Under the pieces are notes generated by a model, which saw only the letters and a program-made list of their open reading frames with translations, was not told the DNA's origin and did no database searches. Below, one piece after another: positions 1 to 6,287 of a stretch of 7,447 nt of DNA (positions are counted from its first letter, which is position 1; each line of letters opens with the position of its first letter). Made by a program: the position numbers and the translations under genes. The stretch covers positions 597 to 8,043 of the forward strand of contig DCFV01000128.1 of NCBI GenBank assembly GCA_002314435.1, given 5' to 3'. The stretch is from Acidobacteriaceae bacterium UBA1795 (GTDB lineage: Bacteria > Acidobacteriota > Terriglobia > Terriglobales > Acidobacteriaceae).

Positions 1-62
1 GAGCCCGTTCCCGACTGGCAAGACCGCTTAGTTCTGCCTCTTGGGAAGTGCAAAATGATCTG

Positions 63-112
63 AAGCAGATTGGTGCTACACTCAACTCGTTGCACCAATC
101 TGCTTTTGTTTT
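63..112 (+). terminator. Stem-loop plus T tract upstream of the 7-TM gene
   Basis: Bases 63-76 are perfectly complementary to 92-105, giving a 14-bp stem around a 15-base loop (77-91). The sequence then runs TTTTGTTTT from 104 to 112. This is the layout of a factor-independent terminator, probably for a gene whose end lies at or before the left edge. One reading frame is open from base 1 and stops at 61-63, directly at the foot of the stem, which would suit a terminated gene end. Against this, the loop is large, the lower stem is AT-rich, and the T tract is interrupted by a G. It could instead be a leader structure of the gene starting at 128. Confidence 0.55.
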
Positions 113-127
113 CAATGGTCACAGATC

Positions 128-919
128 ATGAGTCTGGACAACGCACTCTGGCTTGGATACATTGCAGCGGAAGCGGTGGTAATTGCCCTGCTTCTGCTCA
201 GACGAGCGTGGAGACTACTCCCGACCTTCTGTATATATTGCGTTTGTGATCTGCTGATTAATATTGGCAATTACCCGGTTAGAATTTATTTCCCTGACAG
301 CTACCTCAACGTCTACTTAACTGAAACCTCAATAGATTCCGTCCTTCAGTTCTGCGTGCTCGTGGAACTGGCTTGGTCGGTACTCCGTCCCATTCGTGCC
401 TCATTGCCGCGCGCTTCGCTGTTCGTCATTGCCGGCATGATTCTTGCGGTTGGGGCAGCTATATGGCCGTTCTCCGACATGAGCAGCAATCATGGGGACA
501 TCCGGTACCAGATGCACATCCTGCTTCACCTTCTGCAAACGGTATCGATTCTGCGGATTCTGTTCTTTCTCGGTTTGGCCGGGTGTAGCCAACTGCTTTC
601 TCTAAGCTGGCGCGATAGAGAACTCCAGGTCGTGACCGGATTGGGCCTCTACTCAATCGTGAGTCTCGGCGTATCCATGTTCCACACCCACCAGCCTGCC
701 GGGGCAGAGTACGGCTTCCTCAACCAGTTCGTAGTGATCAGCTACATCTGCTCTCTCCTCTATTGGGTGATCTGCTTCTCGCAACGCGAGGCGGAACGGC
801 AAGAGTTCACTCCACAGATGCAGAACCTGCTTCTGGCCGTGGCCGGCGTGGCGCGCGCCGACCGCGAGGCGTTGGCACGCAAATCAGTTACCGATGGGCA
901 GAACTCTCGCAGATTTTAG
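128..919 (+). CDS. Hypothetical seven-helix integral membrane protein
   Basis: I cannot assign a function to this 263-residue protein. About seven hydrophobic segments are visible: residues 7-24, 30-48, 68-86, 97-114, 129-155, 166-186 and 197-217. A polar tail of about 45 residues (218-263) follows. Arg-Arg at 25-26 after the first helix and the charged C-terminus suggest an outside N-terminus and a cytoplasmic tail (positive-inside rule, inference). No catalytic motif, signal-transduction domain or transporter signature can be seen. It resembles a family of uncharacterised membrane proteins that I associate with Acidobacteriota; this is from memory, not a search. There is no clear Shine-Dalgarno sequence before the ATG at 128, so the start rests on the immediate hydrophobic N-terminus. 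A hairpin lies just upstream. The next gene, 323 bases downstream on the same strand, is also membrane-anchored and uncharacterised. The base composition looks more AT-rich than the enzyme genes to the right. Confidence 0.8.
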   Translation: MSLDNALWLGYIAAEAVVIALLLLRRAWRLLPTFCIYCVCDLLINIGNYPVRIYFPDSYLNVYLTETSIDSVLQFCVLVELAWSVLRPIRASLPRASLFVIAGMILAVGAAIWPFSDMSSNHGDIRYQMHILLHLLQTVSILRILFFLGLAGCSQLLSLSWRDRELQVVTGLGLYSIVSLGVSMFHTHQPAGAEYGFLNQFVVISYICSLLYWVICFSQREAERQEFTPQMQNLLLAVAGVARADREALARKSVTDGQNSRRF

Positions 920-1242
920 CCTTCGCTAACTGCATCGTTGCTGCTGCAAAACATGAGTTCCGCCCTCGACCGTATCTCTCGCTCCAGCAAAACCCTTTAT
1001 TTTCTTGTGCCTCACAGGGGCCGGACCGTCTTCCTTATCCCCGGAAAGTATCATTGACTCTATAACTCGATTACCTTAGGTTACTTGCGAGAGCAAAACG
1101 TTGGTACCATAAGACAAGAAGTGCTCTCAAAAGATGTACTTTTTTCCAGAATGCCAGGATTTCTGGTTAGAGTGGTAGGAACCGCTGCACGAGCCGGGAC
1201 ATTAGTCGATAGATCGAAAAACCCCGGCCCTGAGGATGACCA
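920..1242 (+). other. Intergenic leader with small inverted repeats
   Basis: No convincing gene is present in these 323 bases; the open frame running through from 763 to 1065 is an out-of-frame overlap of the preceding gene's end. Several small structures are visible. GAGAGCA at 1089-1095 is complementary to 1122-1128 (7 bp, 26-base loop). AAAAG at 1129-1133 pairs with CTTTT at 1139-1143 and runs into more T residues. CCAGAA at 1146-1151 is complementary to TTCTGG at 1161-1166. All are short, so a structured leader is only a possibility. A weak sigma70-like promoter is listed separately. Confidence 0.5.
1054..1082 (+). promoter_or_regulatory. Weak candidate sigma70-type promoter for the 172-residue protein gene
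   Basis: TTGACT at 1054-1059 matches the -35 consensus at five of six positions. After 17 bases comes TAGGTT at 1077-1082, which keeps only the first, second and last bases of the -10 consensus. Transcription would start near 1089, leaving an untranslated leader of about 150 bases that holds the small inverted repeats. The poor -10 element makes this a tentative call. Confidence 0.25.
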
Positions 1243-1761
1243 ATGATCTTTCCTCTACTTCAACTTGCTGCGCTCACCGGCGTGGCGCTTTACCTTGGCC
1301 GATGGAGAACCAGTGTTCGCCGGCGCAATACGCAGTCCTGGGATACGCTCATTGTGCGGCTTAGGCCGGACTGGAGCGCCCGAGAGCTGAGCGATCATTT
1401 TTTGTGGAAAGAAGGCGTCAGCACAACACCCGAAGAAACCTGGAAACGCATGCGGGGGGCTCACGGACTGTGGGCGATTTACCAGAATGCCCGCGTGATG
1501 CTGGAAATGGCCGACTACGCCGTTCGCCACTGTGAAGGGGTGGACCGCGTGCTGATCGAAAACCTGCGCAGCGATGCCCTGCAGATCCGGGTCTGCGTGA
1601 TAATGGCGCTCTGCCAGTATGCGTTCAGTCAGGCCAGCGAAGGGGTCCGTGTCAATGCATTTCGTGCCGCCTCGATGTACACCGGTATGGCGGCCCGCAT
1701 GACGCAACTGCTGCAGGACAACGCAGCTGTCGTTCTGCCCGACTTCGTGGCAGCCATGTAA
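1243..1761 (+). CDS. Hypothetical membrane-anchored helical protein, 172 residues
   Basis: No function can be assigned. Residues 2-19 form one hydrophobic segment, followed by a basic stretch (Arg-rich, about 20-28), which suggests a single N-terminal anchor with the rest in the cytoplasm. The remainder looks largely alpha-helical and has several tryptophans (about 33, 44, 55, 67 and 77) but no recognisable enzyme motif. The pattern of a PDW...ELSDHFLWKEG block, an alanine/methionine-rich middle and a C-terminal LPDFVAAM resembles uncharacterised acidobacterial proteins I recall, without database confirmation. The start is well supported: GAGGA at 1232-1236 lies six bases before the ATG. A strong hairpin terminator begins 17 bases after the stop codon. 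A functional link with the 7-TM gene upstream is suggested only by adjacency, shared strand and shared membrane location. Confidence 0.82.
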   Translation: MIFPLLQLAALTGVALYLGRWRTSVRRRNTQSWDTLIVRLRPDWSARELSDHFLWKEGVSTTPEETWKRMRGAHGLWAIYQNARVMLEMADYAVRHCEGVDRVLIENLRSDALQIRVCVIMALCQYAFSQASEGVRVNAFRAASMYTGMAARMTQLLQDNAAVVLPDFVAAM

Positions 1762-1778
1762 CACAACCTTAGTTCTCT

Positions 1779-1817
1779 CGCAAAAGACCCCGGCCTCGGC
1801 CGGGGTCTTTTGCGTTT
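1779..1817. terminator. Strong, probably bidirectional intrinsic terminator
   Basis: Bases 1779-1794 are perfectly complementary to 1799-1814, giving a 16-bp stem closed by a CUCG tetraloop on the plus strand. The core is very GC-rich (GACCCCGG). T-rich bases occur in and after the descending arm on both strands. It lies between the stop of the 172-residue protein gene (plus, ends 1761) and the stop of the aldo/keto reductase gene (minus, ends 1846), so it can end both convergent transcripts. Confidence 0.88.
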
Positions 1818-1845
1818 GCACGCAGGCGTCGAATCAGGCAATGAA

Positions 1846-2820
1846 TCACACGACCTCGGCCAGGAATGCGTTGATGCGCGCGAACTCCTCGTCTGAGAGA
1901 CGGAAGGTGAGCGCGGGGGCCAAGCCCTCCACTTGCTGAGCACTTCGGCCACCCACGATGGCCGCCGTGATGGCGGGATTGCGAAGGGTCCAGGCGACGG
2001 CCACCACGCCGGGCGCAACGCCGTGGCCGCTGCCTATCTCCCGCAGCAACTCCACCAGCTTGAGATTGCGGCTCAGCCGCGGCTCGTTGAACTCGACCGC
2101 GCGGCGGCGCCAGTCGTCGGCTGGCAGGGCCGCAACACGCTCTGCGGTCATTTTGCCGGTGAGCAGGCCGGAGACCATGGGCGAGTAATTGATGACGCCG
2201 ATGCCGTTGGCCTGCGCGAAGGGCAGAATCTCCTGCTCCACAGCGCGGCGCAGCATGGAGTAGGGCGGTTGCAGGCTGGTGACCGGTGCGATCTTCTGCA
2301 CGCGCTTGATCTGGTCCACATTGAAGTTCGACACACCGATCCATCGGATCTTGCCCTGCTGGCGGAACTGTTCGAGCGCGGCCCAGCCTTCCTCTATTTC
2401 CTCTTCGGGGTTGGGCCAGTGAATCTGATAAAGGTCGATGGTCTCCACGCCCAGACGGCGCAGCGAGCCCTCCAACTCCTCGGCCAGCGAGCCCGCTTTG
2501 AGCGAGCGGTAAATGGAGCGGTCTGCGTGCCAGCGCATGGAGCACTTGGTGAAGACAAGTGGTTTGTGGCTGGTGTTCCGGAGGGCGCGGGCAACGATAT
2601 CTTCCGAATGGCCCAAGCCGTAGATGGCGGCCGTGTCGATCCAGTTCACGCCAAGGTCGAGCGCGCGGTGGATCGCGGCGATGGAGGCGTTGTCGTCCTG
2701 CGGGCCCCAGGCGAACTCCCAATTGCCGCCGCCGATGGCCCAGGCACCAAAACCGATGGGGGTGAGTTGGAGGTCGGAGTTGCCGAGGGTGCGAAGCGAA
2801 GCAGATGCGGTAGTCGTCAT
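1846..2820 (-). CDS. Aldo/keto reductase family oxidoreductase
   Basis: This 324-residue protein has the full length and motifs of a monomeric (beta/alpha)8 aldo/keto reductase, a cytosolic enzyme reducing aldehydes or ketones with NADPH. The catalytic tetrad is intact: Asp62 and Tyr67 in the WIDTAAIYG block, Lys92 in VFTKCS, and His134 in YQIHWP. The SNFN block (164-167) and YSPMVSGLLTGK (212-223) are typical. The C-terminal VGGRSAQQ (289-296), with Arg292, matches the loop that contacts the 2'-phosphate of NADPH. The physiological substrate cannot be read from the sequence. The start at 2820 fits the family N-terminus (RTLGNSDLQLTPIGFG), but no good Shine-Dalgarno sequence precedes it. The aminopeptidase gene ends 71 bases upstream on the same strand with no terminator seen between them, so cotranscription is possible. 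The 365-residue reading frame on the opposite strand (1933-3030) is a shadow. Confidence 0.95.
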   Translation of the reverse strand: MTTTASASLRTLGNSDLQLTPIGFGAWAIGGGNWEFAWGPQDDNASIAAIHRALDLGVNWIDTAAIYGLGHSEDIVARALRNTSHKPLVFTKCSMRWHADRSIYRSLKAGSLAEELEGSLRRLGVETIDLYQIHWPNPEEEIEEGWAALEQFRQQGKIRWIGVSNFNVDQIKRVQKIAPVTSLQPPYSMLRRAVEQEILPFAQANGIGVINYSPMVSGLLTGKMTAERVAALPADDWRRRAVEFNEPRLSRNLKLVELLREIGSGHGVAPGVVAVAWTLRNPAITAAIVGGRSAQQVEGLAPALTFRLSDEEFARINAFLAEVV

Positions 2821-2891
2821 AACACTAGGTTAGATGTCTGCAGCGCGAACCCGCTTCAAGATCTACATAAGACAATCGTCTCTAAGCGGCG

Positions 2892-3938
2892 CTACGCGGC
2901 GATGAGGAAGCGGCCGTCGCGCATGATCTGCTCTTCGCCGTCCGGGGACTCGAGCCAGATGTTGAAGCCGAGGCCAACCACGTCGATATGCGTGCCGGAG
3001 CGCCATGGAGCGCCGGTGTGCTCGCCATAGGGGTTGCCAAAGGCGATGTGGATGCCGGGAAATTTTTCGTCCTGCAGGATGTTGCCGATGACCCGCTGCA
3101 CGCCGAGGTTGGTGCCGATAGCGAACTCACCCACGCGGTCCGAGTTCTCGTCGGTGTGCGTGTACGCCCAGAAATCTGCTTCGAGCTGCTTGTTATCGCT
3201 TGAGCAGCGCACGATGCGGTTCTGCGCGATCTCAATCGTCAGCGGCGACGCGGCCAGCAGGCCGTAGCGTGCGCAGAGCCAGTCACCCACCACGCCGTCG
3301 ACCACGAACGTTCCGTTCACTTCGCCGGGAGAGGTGAAACACTCGCCGCCGGGCAGGTTGCCCCACTTCTCGGTCGAGATGATTCCTGAGGTTTTGAACC
3401 ACTTGTAGTCGGGGTTCATATCGGCCACGATGCTGGTGCCAGCTGCCGTGGTTGCTCGAATGCGTGTGGCACGGCGCACGCGGTCGAGCACCTTCTGGCT
3501 GAGCCGGTCGACGAGATCGAAGTCAGCGCGCATCCCGTGGCACATGATCTCCGGCGTGATGTTAACCATGTGCGCATGGCGCATGCGGCGGCGATTGACC
3601 ACGTCGGTCATCTGCATGCGCGAACCGAGTTCATTGGGCTGCACCTGGACAGCGAAGATGGACGCCTGCGAGGACTCCATGTCGGCTAGCACCTCGGCCG
3701 GCATGCCCGCCAGAGGGCGCGGAGCAAGGTCCTCGAGCAGGAACGCATTCCACGTACAGCCGCGCGCCTCAAGCTGGACCGCGAGCGAGGCGGCGATGGC
3801 CTCAGTCGCGCGGTCGGTGATGAGCGTGACCTTCTCTGCCGGATTGATGCGCAGGCAGGTGCGGACGGCGGAACGCGCGCCGGGGGCGAACTCGGCGGGA
3901 TAGTCGAGCAAGAGCAGACGGTGTGCGGCGGCGTTCAT
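2892..3938 (-). CDS. M29-type (thermophilic) metallo-aminopeptidase
   Basis: This 348-residue protein resembles COG2309 / peptidase family M29 (aminopeptidase T and AmpS types), dimetal exopeptidases that remove N-terminal residues from peptides in the cytosol. All expected metal or catalytic positions appear to be present: Glu206 in the SPGEVNGTF block, Glu271 in VGEFAIGTN, His297 in IHIAFGNPYG with Tyr304, and the His317-Ile-Asp319 pair in GTHIDVVG. The mapping is from family knowledge, not an alignment. Family members are often near 370-410 residues, so this is a slightly short form. I place the start at 3938 rather than the upstream ATG at 4061. The extra 41 residues are basic and unlike the family, they cover the divergent regulatory region, and a GAGAGG ribosome binding site lies 12 bases before 3938. 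The gene is divergent from the LDH gene and may be cotranscribed with the aldo/keto reductase. Peptide specificity is unknown. Confidence 0.88.
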   Translation of the reverse strand: MNAAAHRLLLLDYPAEFAPGARSAVRTCLRINPAEKVTLITDRATEAIAASLAVQLEARGCTWNAFLLEDLAPRPLAGMPAEVLADMESSQASIFAVQVQPNELGSRMQMTDVVNRRRMRHAHMVNITPEIMCHGMRADFDLVDRLSQKVLDRVRRATRIRATTAAGTSIVADMNPDYKWFKTSGIISTEKWGNLPGGECFTSPGEVNGTFVVDGVVGDWLCARYGLLAASPLTIEIAQNRIVRCSSDNKQLEADFWAYTHTDENSDRVGEFAIGTNLGVQRVIGNILQDEKFPGIHIAFGNPYGEHTGAPWRSGTHIDVVGLGFNIWLESPDGEEQIMRDGRFLIAA

Positions 3939-3948
3939 GTGCGACGGA

Positions 3949-4092
3949 GACCTCTCAAACGTGTGGATGCGATTCCTACTGTTGAGGGTAAAGGAAAACT
4001 CACGCCGGGGGAAACGGGAACTGCGCGCGTCTGTAGAGACTTTAGTCGCTGACGCCGGCAAGGCTATCCCTTAGACTCGGGTTTGAGAGGTC
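3949..4092. repeat. Perfect 12-bp inverted repeat in the divergent peptidase/LDH region
   Basis: GTTTGAGAGGTC occurs on the plus strand at 4081-4092, eight bases upstream of the LDH start codon (seven intervening bases). It occurs again on the minus strand at 3960-3949, with ten bases before the aminopeptidase start. Each copy includes GAGAGG, the likely ribosome binding site of its gene, but the identity extends four bases before and two bases after that core. The 120 bases between the arms (3961-4080) should hold both promoters; I found no good -35/-10 pair there, only a short GACTTTAGTC dyad at 4038-4047. The arms could be a shared operator or leader element, or could simply be similar ribosome binding sites. 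Confidence 0.7.
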
Positions 4093-4099
4093 AACCGAG

Positions 4100-5053
4100 A
4101 TGAGTGTTGAACACCCCGCAAAGATCGGCATTATCGGCGCAGGCAGTGTGGGCGCCACCATTGCATACGCAGCGATGATTCGCGGTGTGGCGCGCCACAT
4201 CAGCCTGTTCGACATAGCGCGCACCAAAGTGGAGGCCGAGGTGCTGGACCTGAACCACGGGCAGTTGTTTGCGCCGGAGGCCACAGTGGACGGGTCAGAC
4301 GACGTGGAGGTGCTGCGCGGATCCGACGTAGTGGTGATGACCGCGGGCGCGAAACAGAAGCCGGGGCAGACACGGCTCGATCTCGCCGCGGCCAATGCCG
4401 CCATCTGCGGAAAGATTTTGCCGGACGTGGTGCGCGTGGCCCCCGACGCGTTGCTGCTTCTGGTGACCAACCCAGTGGACGTGATGACCGAAGTGGCGTT
4501 GAAGCTGACGGGGCTGCCGCCGGAGCGCGTGCTCGGCTCGGGCACAGTGCTGGACAGCTCGCGCTTCCGTTATCTCGTTGCGCGGCACTGCGGCGTTGCC
4601 GTGCAAAATGTGCATGCCTACATTGCAGGCGAGCACGGCGACTCGGAGATTCCGCTGTGGTCGAGCGCGACCATCGGCTCCATTCCGTTGAGCCAGTGGT
4701 CAGTGGACGGTCACGGCCGGCTGACCGCGGCCGACAAGGAGACGATCGTGCACAACGTGAAGTACGCGGCATATCAAGTCATCCAGGGCAAGGGCGCCAC
4801 CAACTACGCCGTCGGCCTGGCAGTGACCAACATCCTGGAAGCGATTCTCCACGACGAGCGGCGCGTGTTACCGGTGAGCGGGTGGCTGGGCGGCTTCCAT
4901 GGCATGCAGGATGTTTGCCTGAGCCTGCCGCGCATTGTAAGCCGCAAGGGCATTGAAGCGCCGTTGCCGATTCCGATGACCGTGGATGAAGAGGCGGGTC
5001 TAGAAGCCAGCGCCAACCGTATCCGCGAGGCGCTGCGCGGACTGGGCTACTAG
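4100..5053 (+). CDS. ldh: L-lactate dehydrogenase (NAD-dependent)
   Basis: This 317-residue protein converts pyruvate and NADH to L-lactate and NAD in the cytosol. The Rossmann motif GAGSVG is at 13-18, and Asp38 selects NAD. Gln86 in the AKQKPG block sits where lactate dehydrogenases carry Gln102, whereas malate dehydrogenases have Arg; this favours lactate over malate. The other catalytic positions are Arg92 (Arg109), Asn124 (Asn140), Asp152 (Asp168), Arg155 (Arg171) and His179 in GEHGDSE (His195). Arg157 and His172 match Arg173 and His188, which bind fructose 1,6-bisphosphate in allosteric bacterial enzymes, so glycolytic activation is plausible. The common PGETR loop reads PGQTR here (Gln90). 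The start is supported by GAGAGG at 4085-4090, nine bases before the ATG. The gene converges on the ligase gene with only 13 bases between stop codons. Confidence 0.95.
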   Translation: MSVEHPAKIGIIGAGSVGATIAYAAMIRGVARHISLFDIARTKVEAEVLDLNHGQLFAPEATVDGSDDVEVLRGSDVVVMTAGAKQKPGQTRLDLAAANAAICGKILPDVVRVAPDALLLLVTNPVDVMTEVALKLTGLPPERVLGSGTVLDSSRFRYLVARHCGVAVQNVHAYIAGEHGDSEIPLWSSATIGSIPLSQWSVDGHGRLTAADKETIVHNVKYAAYQVIQGKGATNYAVGLAVTNILEAILHDERRVLPVSGWLGGFHGMQDVCLSLPRIVSRKGIEAPLPIPMTVDEEAGLEASANRIREALRGLGY

Positions 5054-5066
5054 CTGGTGCTGGCGG

Positions 5067-6173
5067 CTACAGGCCGGCGGCGGTTTCGCTGGCCATGTAG
5101 TCGACAACGGCCTTGAGGTCACCCTTGGTATCTTCAAAGACCTTGAGCTGGCGGTCAGCGCCCGTGCCAGTTTTGAGAATCGTGCGGACGCCATCGATGG
5201 CCTCGCGGCTGCCTAGCTCGTCCACAACTGGATCAACGAGCGCAAGGTACTCCTCGATCAGGTCGCGCAGAGGAATCTCCTGCTGCTTGCCGAAATCGAT
5301 GAGCTTGCCGTCGAGCCCATAGCGCACTGCGCGGAACTTGTTTTCCGCAATGAGCGAGCGCGTGTAGTGGCGGAAGTCCTGGTTGGCCTCGTGCAGCTTG
5401 TAGAGGTAAGCCGCGGTAGCTTGAATCAGCGCGGCGATGGCAACTGTCTCCTCGGCGCGCAGTGGGATGTCGCAGGCGCGCACCTCGACGGTGTTGAAGA
5501 ACGGATGCGGGCGGATGTCCCACCAGATCTTCTTCGCATTGTCGATGCAGTTGGTGCGCACAAGCAGGCTGACGTAGTTCTCGAACTCGAAGTAGCTGGA
5601 GAACTCGTCGGGGATTCCGGTGCGGGGAAAGTTCTCAAAGACCTTGGCGCGGTAGCCCTTGTAGCCGGTGTTCAGGCCCAGCCAGAAAGGTGAGTTTGTG
5701 GCAAGCGCCAGGATGTGGGGCAGAAAGTAGCGCATCGAGTTCATGATGCGGATGGCTGCTTCATGGTCCTCGATACCCACGTGCACGTGAAGGCCGAAGA
5801 TCAGGTTGGAGCGCGCCACGAGTTGTAGATCCTTGACCACCTGGTGATAGCGCGGGTCGGGATAGATCTCCTGCGTGCGCCAGTCGGCAAAGGGATGGGT
5901 AGCGCCTGCGACAAGCTTCAGCTTGTGCTCTGCGGCGAGCTTGATCATCTCGCGGCGCAGGTCGTAGATGTCTTCACGCGCCTCGTCGATGTTGCAGCAG
6001 ACGCGCGTGCCAACTTCGACGACCGAGGTATGCATCTCGGCCTTGACGCGCTCCTGCAGGCGCATTTTGCCCTGGGCAAGCATCTCGGTCTGGATGTGCG
6101 AACGCAGGTCGCGCGTGACCGGATCGACGGTCTGGTACTCCTCTTCGATGCCAAGCGAGAAGGATGGCCGCAT
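5067..6173 (-). CDS. ybdK: YbdK-type carboxylate-amine ligase (GCS2 family)
   Basis: This 368-residue protein belongs to the glutamate-cysteine ligase type 2 family (PF04107, COG2170), ATP-dependent enzymes joining a carboxylate to an amine; E. coli YbdK has weak gamma-glutamylcysteine ligase activity. Visible family blocks are SLGIEEEYQ (6-14), EVGT (53-56), the FGLHVHVGI metal/ATP-site block (126-134), NSPFWLG (160-166), RPHPFFNTVEVRACD (221-235) and ENKFRAVRYGLDG (277-289). The length is normal. A longer frame begins at 6215, but I choose 6173: GAGG sits eight bases before this ATG, the family N-terminus starts here, and a promoter-like pair overlaps the extension. The true substrates are unknown. 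An ATP-grasp ligase lies upstream on the same strand beyond the divergent phosphoribosyltransferase, which hints at a shared amide-forming pathway. Confidence 0.92.
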   Translation of the reverse strand: MRPSFSLGIEEEYQTVDPVTRDLRSHIQTEMLAQGKMRLQERVKAEMHTSVVEVGTRVCCNIDEAREDIYDLRREMIKLAAEHKLKLVAGATHPFADWRTQEIYPDPRYHQVVKDLQLVARSNLIFGLHVHVGIEDHEAAIRIMNSMRYFLPHILALATNSPFWLGLNTGYKGYRAKVFENFPRTGIPDEFSSYFEFENYVSLLVRTNCIDNAKKIWWDIRPHPFFNTVEVRACDIPLRAEETVAIAALIQATAAYLYKLHEANQDFRHYTRSLIAENKFRAVRYGLDGKLIDFGKQQEIPLRDLIEEYLALVDPVVDELGSREAIDGVRTILKTGTGADRQLKVFEDTKGDLKAVVDYMASETAAGL

Positions 6174-6201
6174 GGGGATTTCCTCGGGACAGCTTGCGGT
6201 C

Positions 6202-6228
6202 ATTGTACGGGACAACGAAGAAATTCAA
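6202..6228 (-). promoter_or_regulatory. Candidate promoter for the carboxylate-amine ligase
   Basis: On the minus strand TTGAAT (6228-6223, four of six -35 bases) is followed after 15 bases by TACAAT (6207-6202, five of six -10 bases). The expected transcription start near 6195 leaves a leader of about 22 bases containing the GAGG ribosome binding site before the start at 6173. The spacer is two bases shorter than ideal. If correct, it excludes the longer N-terminal frame starting at 6215. Confidence 0.45.
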
Positions 6229-6264
6229 GCGAAACAAAACTCCATTCGCAACACCGAATACGCC

Positions 6265-6270
6265 TACAAT
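6265..6270 (+). promoter_or_regulatory. Possible -10 element for the phosphoribosyltransferase
   Basis: TACAAT at 6265-6270 matches the -10 consensus at five of six positions, but no acceptable -35 sits 16-18 bases upstream. A start of transcription near 6277 would leave a leader of only about 11 bases beginning at the GGAG ribosome binding site. This is a weak call. Confidence 0.25.
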
Positions 6271-6287
6271 TCGCATGGAGCACAACG

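Noticed and set aside
1..63. Possible C-terminal 20 codons of an upstream plus-strand gene
   Set aside because: The frame is open from the left edge to a stop at 61-63, next to the hairpin, but it is too short to recognise and another frame is also open from the left edge up to 131, so no gene is called.
1178..1207. ECF-sigma-like promoter, GGAACC at 1178 and GTC at 1205
   Set aside because: The spacer is longer than usual for GGAAC/GTC-type promoters, so the match is probably accidental.
1769..2722. Minus-strand 317-residue frame overlapping the aldo/keto reductase
   Set aside because: It is an alternate frame of the reductase, arginine-rich and without motifs, and runs through the hairpin terminator.
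1933..3030. Plus-strand open frame of 365 residues antisense to the aldo/keto reductase and the end of the aminopeptidase
   Set aside because: It mirrors codons of a clearly recognisable enzyme in GC-rich DNA, has no family motif and no ribosome binding site; it is a shadow frame.
3939..4061. 41-residue N-terminal extension of the aminopeptidase
   Set aside because: The extension is unlike the family, crosses the mirrored repeat and divergent promoter region, and a ribosome binding site supports the start at 3938.
5844..6287. N-terminal extension of the phosphoribosyltransferase frame across the ligase gene
   Set aside because: This part is antisense to conserved YbdK-family sequence, and the family N-terminus with a good ribosome binding site begins at 6288.
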